The translations under genes were made by a program, and so were the position numbers. 32,421 nt of DNA. Origin: Isotricha intestinalis. Taxonomy: Eukaryota; Ciliophora; Litostomatea; Vestibuliferida; Isotrichidae. Under the pieces are notes generated by a model. The model was not told where the DNA came from, ran no database searches, and saw only the letters and a list, made by a program, of their open reading frames with translations. The stretch is from positions 1 through 32,421 of the forward strand of contig JAJJLU010000548.1 in NCBI GenBank assembly GCA_023807065.1. Direction: 5' to 3'. Below, in pieces: positions 28,077-32,421 of the stretch. Position 1 is the first letter of the stretch. The number at the start of each line of letters is the position of its first letter.

Positions 28077-28959
28077 TTATTTTTGAAAAGGTTTATCTTT
28101 GAAATTAACAAAATGACTTAATCCATATCTAAAAATAGCAACACCATGTCCTTTTCCACTAATAACAGCTTTACAATCTTTAGTAAGTTCATCTAAAGAT
28201 AATAAAGTAGAAGGATGATCATCATCTTTATAACTTTGTAAAGTAACCCAAATTTTAGATTTTTTAGAATTTTTAACAAAATAACTAGTAGTCTTTTCAA
28301 TCCAATTTCTATTTTGTTTATAATTTCCTTTATAAACCATAGGAAGAATAATATCAAAATAATTACTAATGAAAGACATATCTTGACCATAATATTTTTT
28401 ATTTTCTGAAGTTTCTGGCATAATAGCAGCAGAAATTAATAAATTTTTATTAACTTTTTTTAATTCAGTTACCGCTTGTTTAACAAATGAATTTATTGCT
28501 TCTACTCCTCCTTTATTTTTATGTGCATTTCCTGGATATCTTAAATAATCAAAATGAATTCCTGCTAAATTTTTTAATGTTGCAAAATATTTTGCTCTTT
28601 CTATTCTTTTTTTAAAAAATGATGTATTTTCTTTCCCATTTTGAATAGGATTCACAAAACTTTTTCCATCAAAAAATGTTAACATCCATATATGAACTCT
28701 TATATTATATTTTTTTGCTAAATTTATAAAACTTTGAACTTGCCCTTTTTTTTTATCTGTCACAAAATTTAAAAAAATATCTGTTGTTCCTGTTTTAGAA
28801 AGTGCTGGAAGTTTTTTAGATACTTTATCTAAATCATATTCACGAACATAATATCCATATCCATGATTTAAAGATTCTATAATTTTGTTATATTTTCATT
28901 TTACGTGAATATACTATGTTTAAAAAGATTAAAGTTGAAAAAAACAAAATGAATTTCAT
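28077..28959 (-). CDS. Secreted methanogen-like GHL10-type TIM-barrel protein, two exons
   Basis: Exon 1 (28905-28959) encodes the signal peptide MKFILFFSTLIFLNIVYS. A 28-nt intron (28877-28904) follows, then exon 2 runs to TAA at 28077, giving about 284 residues. Reading from the GTG at 28763 would miss 56 conserved residues. Motifs: HGYGYYVREYD, GTTDIFLNF, RVHIWMLTFF, GIHFDYLRYPG (about 124-134), SAAIMPETS, YYGQDMSFISNYFD, LPMVYKGNY (about 197-204), WVTLQSY and FRYGL near the end. The FDYLRYPG core is that of glycosyl-hydrolase-like 10 barrels. From memory the wording is close to adhesin-like, pseudomurein-linked proteins of Methanobrevibacter. It should be exported and may act on prokaryotic cell-wall polysaccharide or glycan; that role is inferred. 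A diverged, broken paralogue lies at 2302-3697. Confidence 0.82.
28877..28904 (-). other. 28-nt intron after the signal peptide
   Basis: Minus-strand GTAAAATG...ATTATAG. Splicing joins phase 1 and gives S-Q-S-L-N-H-G-Y-G-Y-Y. Both the intron and the signal peptide are eukaryotic additions to a prokaryotic-type core. It is located like the intron of the 2302 paralogue. Confidence 0.8.
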
Positions 28960-29291
28960 TTAATTAATATTAATTATAATTTTGGATATATATTATTTTA
29001 TTAAGATATCTCAGGATTTATTTTGCATATTTTTTTAATATTTTTTAAAATAATTTAATTATTGTTCTCATAAAAGAAAATAAAAAAAATTAAATATTAG
29101 TTAATAAATTAAATAAAAATTATTTCATTGAAAATTCCAAAAAATATTAGTTGGGAAATTAAATATAATTTAATACTTTAGAAAATTTTAGATGCTGATA
29201 GAACGACAAAAAAAAATTTTAAATTTATTTAAAAAGTAATCATTAAAAAATTAATTTAACATTTATTTTATAAATAATTAAAAATTAAAAT
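28960..29291. other. Divergent intergenic region
   Basis: About 332 nt between two divergent start codons. It contains a short upstream frame (ATG near 29191, about 15 codons ending TAA) that is probably chance. No promoter element or repeat is recognised. Confidence 0.4.
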
Positions 29292-30407
29292 ATGAAATCC
29301 CATAAAACACCACGAAAAAAATCATCAACACAACGAACTTTATTTTTAACGAAAATAAAATTAGATAATTATTCAAATATAAAAAAAAGAATAAAAAAAT
29401 TATTTGAAGATCCAGAAAATTATTTAAAACTTCCAAATGAATGTGAAAGTAAATTTATAATAGGAAAAAATATTATAGGTCCAAGATATGATAATCAAAA
29501 TAAATTAATTCCATATACAATAGTAGGTAATTATGATACAATAAATATAAAAAAAAGATTTAATTCTTTAGAAAAAAAAATAAATGTTAAAGAAGGAAGA
29601 AGAAATTCTTTAAGTAAACAAAAAAATAAATTTGAAGATAATTTAAATAATGATTATATTTCTGATAAGAATTTGGAAATTTTTTTTTCAGGAAGAAAAG
29701 AACTAATTGAAAAAAAACATAAAAGAAATTATAATTCATTTATAGAAAAAATTCCAAAAAATTTAAATGACACAGTAAAAAAACATTTATATTTACAAGA
29801 AAAATCTTTTTATGAGAAAAATAAAACAGATACATATAGAAATCACTTAAAAAATAGAATCGAAAAAAAAATAAAAAAAAGAAATGAATTATTATTTTTA
29901 TCAAGTGATAATTATAGAGAAAAAAAAGAAATAGAAGAATTATTAGATAAAAGTAAAGAAAAAAGTATATTTGGAAATAGTATTCAAAATTGGAGTATTA
30001 GTTTGAGAAAACCAAACAATTTTAAAGGAATAAGATCTGGAATATTTAATTGTGGAAGTGATAAAAAACCTTATTGGGCTCCTTATAGGGAAAATTTGCC
30101 TGTTGAAAAAGAAAATATTGTTAATCCTTCTTTTGATTTTAATGAAATTTATAATAAGAAATCTAATAGTGTTACTTATATTAAAAGTATTAAAAATAAA
30201 AATCAATATCAAAATTTTATGAATAAAACTATGAATATGTGTTCTTTAGAAGTTAAAGGAAGAAATTTACTAAATTTTGAAAATAATCATTATAAAAGCT
30301 TAAAAGGTAGTAAAAAAATTGTTAAATTCAATTATGATAGAGATTCAATGAAAGATTTAAACTTTGTAAATAATTGGAAATATAAAGGATTTAATACTTT
30401 AATTTAA
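29292..30407 (+). CDS. Basic protein of unknown function
   Basis: A 371-residue single-exon protein, very rich in Lys, Asn, Arg and Ser, with no signal peptide or membrane span. Residues about 60-80 (FIIGKNIIGPRYDNQNK) and 225-275 (NSIQNWSISLRKPNNFKG, GIFNCGSDKKPYWAPYREN) are the least biased and look conserved and folded. The middle is helical (IEKKIKKRNELLFL...EKKEIEELLDKSKE). The pattern recalls ciliate cytoskeletal or axonemal proteins, but I cannot name a family. It is the last intact gene before the telomere. Confidence 0.65.
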   Translation: MKSHKTPRKKSSTQRTLFLTKIKLDNYSNIKKRIKKLFEDPENYLKLPNECESKFIIGKNIIGPRYDNQNKLIPYTIVGNYDTINIKKRFNSLEKKINVKEGRRNSLSKQKNKFEDNLNNDYISDKNLEIFFSGRKELIEKKHKRNYNSFIEKIPKNLNDTVKKHLYLQEKSFYEKNKTDTYRNHLKNRIEKKIKKRNELLFLSSDNYREKKEIEELLDKSKEKSIFGNSIQNWSISLRKPNNFKGIRSGIFNCGSDKKPYWAPYRENLPVEKENIVNPSFDFNEIYNKKSNSVTYIKSIKNKNQYQNFMNKTMNMCSLEVKGRNLLNFENNHYKSLKGSKKIVKFNYDRDSMKDLNFVNNWKYKGFNTLI

Positions 30408-30479
30408 TAAAAAAATAAAATACAATATAAAAAATTTTTTTTTACATATATTAATAATTTAAATTAAAAAAATGACGTT

Positions 30480-31130
30480 ATTTCTTCATTATAATATTTA
30501 AGATGTAAAGTAAAAAAAAAATGAAGATTTTTTAACAAGACAAATAAAATTTATAACACATTTGTAAGAGAAATGAAATTAAAAATATTAGTAAAATTAA
30601 AATTCAATTGTAAACTTAAATTTTTAACAAAACTATTTTTTTCAAAAAAATATTTTTTTTATCAATAATATTTAAAATTGGTTCTGAATATTCTAATGCT
30701 CCTCAATGAAAATAATTAATTTATAAACATTATTTATTTATGATAAAAATAAATTTAAATTTGGAAGAGTTTTTATTAATCCTCTTTCATATTCATCTTT
30801 TTGATAACTTTTTAATGTTTCATCTAAATCGAGAATTAAAGTAATATTTTTTTTGGAGCTCTTTTATTTGAAAGATATGGAATATTTTTTATATTATTGA
30901 TATTGAAATATTGATTTTGTTTATATGTTGAATTTTTTTATATTTTATTATTGTTGTTTTTTTAATATATCTTTTGATTTATTTTTTTTTTGTAATATTA
31001 TTCTATTAAATTATTTATTTGGGTTGATTTTATTTTATATAAATAAAAGGAATAAGTATTTATATTTATTTTATCATTTTGAGGAAACATTTTTAATGAA
31101 CTTTTTGTTATTAAAGTAATATTATAATTT
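30480..31130 (-). pseudogene. Decayed FCP1/NIF-type (CTD-like) phosphatase
   Basis: Minus-strand remnants read PYLSNKRAPKKN then ITLILDLDETL. The DLDET codons lie at 30816-30830, which is the DxDx[T/V] catalytic signature of FCP1/NIF (HAD) phosphatases. Next comes RGLIKTLPNLNLFLS, an in-frame TAA at 30738-30740, then NNVYKLIIF. After a frameshift follows ALEYSEPILNIIDKKNIF, which matches the family order (LVIFTA...YADPILDLIDP). Upstream, in the same frame as the signature, SSLKMFPQNDKININTYSF is readable to about 31130, with further stops between. Several stops and at least one shift mean it is dead. The short plus-strand frame at 30925-31119 is an antisense shadow of this. Confidence 0.7.
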
Positions 31131-31299
31131 CTTATAATATATATATATGTTCATTTTTTTGAATTTTCCTTACTTTTTTTGATATAATAATATTTTGTAA
31201 TTTATTAACCCAAATATTACCTTTTACTTGGTTATAAATTATATTTATTAGATAATCTCATAGGATTAAAAAATTTTGATATACATAAAATAATTAATT

Positions 31300-31540
31300 T
31301 TTTAATTTATTTATTGCAGTTTGTGTTATTGTAGCTATCCAAATAATTCATAAATAATACTATTGATAAATTCCAAAAAACAACATTCATGTGATATATT
31401 TTTTTGTGTTTGATATCTTTAAAATAAGTTTCCAAATTTCCTTTTCAACATATAAAAAATATATGAAAAATTTCCTATAATTTTAAAACTATCTAAAATT
31501 CTTGACATTTTCTCTTTTAAAACAATTAATTCTACAATTT
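31300..31540 (-). pseudogene. Subtelomeric coding debris
   Basis: Minus-strand frames MSRILDSFKIIGNFSYIFYM and, after a frameshift, ETYFKDIKHKKIYHMNVVFW with NYLDSYNNTN, look protein-like but are broken. Identity unknown. It may be the 5' part of the adjacent decayed phosphatase or another dead gene. Confidence 0.3.
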
Positions 31541-31855
31541 TAAACAATAAAAAAAATTATTTTGACTTAATGCATTTTCTTCTGTATTAAAATTAATTCA
31601 TTTAGTATATGAAATTGTTTGGATTGAAGAAATGAAAAAAATGAAAACTAATTGTGGAATTATTTCTATCCTTATTTTATTTATATATTTCTTCATATCT
31701 GAAGAATATTAATTATAAAAATTAATTGAGGAATATCTAATAATGAATTATATTGATCAGAAATATTTTAAAGCAAAAATAAATTCTTCTTCATCCTCTT
31801 CTTTTATTAAATATGTTTCTTTTTTATATTATTTATTATTTTTTTTATCATATTA

Positions 31856-31879
31856 TTAGGGATTGGACCCAATCCCTAA
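31856..31879. repeat. Perfect 24-nt palindrome built from telomere-like sequence
   Basis: Sequence TTAGGGATTGG, two-base loop AC, then CCAATCCCTAA. Arms are 11 nt and perfectly complementary. GGGATTGG is telomere repeat missing one G, facing its own complement. It stands out sharply in surrounding sequence that is almost all A/T. It lies about 540 nt inside the chromosome end. It could be a fused-telomere scar, a breakage or processing signal, or a hairpin. Confidence 0.6.
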
Positions 31880-32004
31880 AAAATTAATAATTTTTTTAAA
31901 TTAATTCATTTATTTATCTAATTATTATTTCATTATAATTATTTTTAATATATAATCAACAAGTCATTATATTATATTTTAAATATTAAACTTAGGAAGC
32001 ATTG

Positions 32005-32270
32005 AATCTATATAATATTATAAATTTGCTTTAATTCTTTTTCAAACATTTCATAAATAAGTTTATTCAAACAATTTCCATATTCTCCAATAATTATTTT
32101 TTTGAATTTCATTTTTAAGATCAACAAGAATGTATGATTTAATAATGTTTCCTTCTTTAATTTTTCTGAAGAATTTAATACATTTTTTATTACATTATCT
32201 TTTCTATTTCTCCTTATTTGACTTTCGTCTTTATATTTTCTAACTAATTGGGGTAATTAGTGTTTCCATT
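32005..32270 (-). pseudogene. Subtelomeric coding remnant, unknown
   Basis: Minus strand, frame open for about 84 codons: LPQLVRKYKDESQIRRNRKD, then SSEKLKKETLLNHTF, then IIIGEYGNCLNKLIYEMFEK, ending in TAG. No usable start. An alternative frame (VDLKNEIQKNNYWRIWKLFE) in the middle suggests a frameshift. Family not recognised. Confidence 0.3.
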
Positions 32271-32400
32271 TTTTTATTTTTTTAATTTATTTATAATATA
32301 AGTAATATTAGAAGATGTTATAAAATCAATATAAAAAAAAAATATGATAAAACAATATTGAATTATATAAAACAAAATTTTACAATTAAAATAAATTTTT

Positions 32401-32421
32401 TGGGGATTGGGGATTGGGGAT
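32401..32421 (+). repeat. Telomere, (TGGGGAT)3
   Basis: Three exact tandem copies of TGGGGAT (unit equivalent to GGGGATT / CCCCAAT) end the window, G-rich strand 5'->3' toward the end, as expected for a right-hand chromosome end. They start directly after a run of T. The unit differs from the GGGGTT of Tetrahymena and the GGGGTTTT of Euplotes and Oxytricha. Confidence 0.85.

Larger units (their letters stand above)
30408..32400. other. Subtelomeric region without intact genes
   Basis: About 2 kb between the last intact gene and the telomere. It contains only decayed coding fragments (phosphatase and others, listed separately), the telomere-like palindrome, and one isolated ATTGGGG heptamer at 32247-32253. 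No RNA gene seen. Confidence 0.6.

Noticed and set aside
29943..30212. 89-codon minus-strand frame
   Set aside because: Antisense shadow of the basic protein gene; Ile/Phe-rich with no motif.
30925..31119. 64-codon plus-strand frame (Phe/Leu/Tyr-rich)
   Set aside because: Antisense to the phosphatase remnant, with only residues expected from T-rich DNA. No protein-like composition.
1..32421. Alternative ciliate genetic code (TAA/TAG = Gln or TGA = Trp)
   Set aside because: Conserved genes are open without reassigning any stop and end at TAA or TAG. The only in-frame TGA in a conserved domain (17246-17248) is at a position where Trp is not expected.
1..32421. CRISPR array, tRNA, rRNA, transposon or viral genes
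   Set aside because: I looked for spaced repeats, cloverleaf-like GC-richer stretches, transposase or reverse-transcriptase motifs and terminal repeats, and saw none.

Overview
The window is nuclear DNA from a very AT-rich protist, most likely a ciliate macronuclear chromosome, read from an interior cut (left edge, inside a gene) to a natural chromosome end (right edge, three tandem TGGGGAT repeats). Genes are tightly packed on both strands. Introns are tiny (28 to 40 nt, GT...AG). TAA and TAG are used as ordinary stops, so the code looks standard, unlike Tetrahymena or Paramecium. Gene content is ciliate-like: VFL3/CCDC61 basal-body protein, a calcium-dependent protein kinase, EF-hand arrays, a MORN-like protein, a PKA regulatory subunit and a huge Cys-rich multi-span surface protein. 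At least two genes look acquired from anaerobic gut prokaryotes, including a methanogen-like secreted TIM-barrel protein. Together this points to an anaerobic rumen or gut litostome (Entodinium-type) ciliate. That assignment is inference.

Layout. 1-2000: a coiled-coil gene (cut by the window edge) and a Ser/Thr kinase, divergent with only 49 nt between start codons. 2300-3700: a frame-broken gene with a glycoside-hydrolase-like barrel fused to a bacterial-type KPVIYLYP domain. 3900-8800: EF-hand-like protein, a bacterial-type P-loop kinase/ATPase, a MORN-like protein and a PKA regulatory subunit whose docking domain lies in a separate first exon. 8970-11611: VFL3/CCDC61 and a DHHC palmitoyltransferase. 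11800-15800: amino-acid transporter, eight-EF-hand protein, hotdog thioesterase. 15975-17359: a CDPK with an in-frame TGA and a frameshift. 17826-21788: a 1320-residue surface protein. 21900-26838: small membrane protein, serine carboxypeptidase, 7TM protein, Rab-like degenerate GTPase. 26839-28076: a decayed gene. 28077-28959: intact, spliced, secreted methanogen-like barrel protein. 29292-30407: basic protein of unknown function. 30408-32421: subtelomere with a decayed FCP1/NIF-type phosphatase and other coding debris, a perfect 24-nt palindrome made of telomere-like sequence, then the telomere.

The most interesting signal is the pair of barrel genes at the two ends of the window. One is intact, with a eukaryotic signal peptide and a newly recognised 28-nt intron. 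The other is diverged, fused to a second prokaryotic-type domain, and broken in two places. The pair suggests a gene captured from methanogens, duplicated, and now at different stages of domestication and decay. Second in interest are a PKA regulatory subunit that lacks the cAMP-phosphate arginine in both pockets, and a carboxypeptidase that has changed its C-terminal-carboxylate recognition residues. Splice joins and family identities were worked out by eye and from memory; no database search was run.
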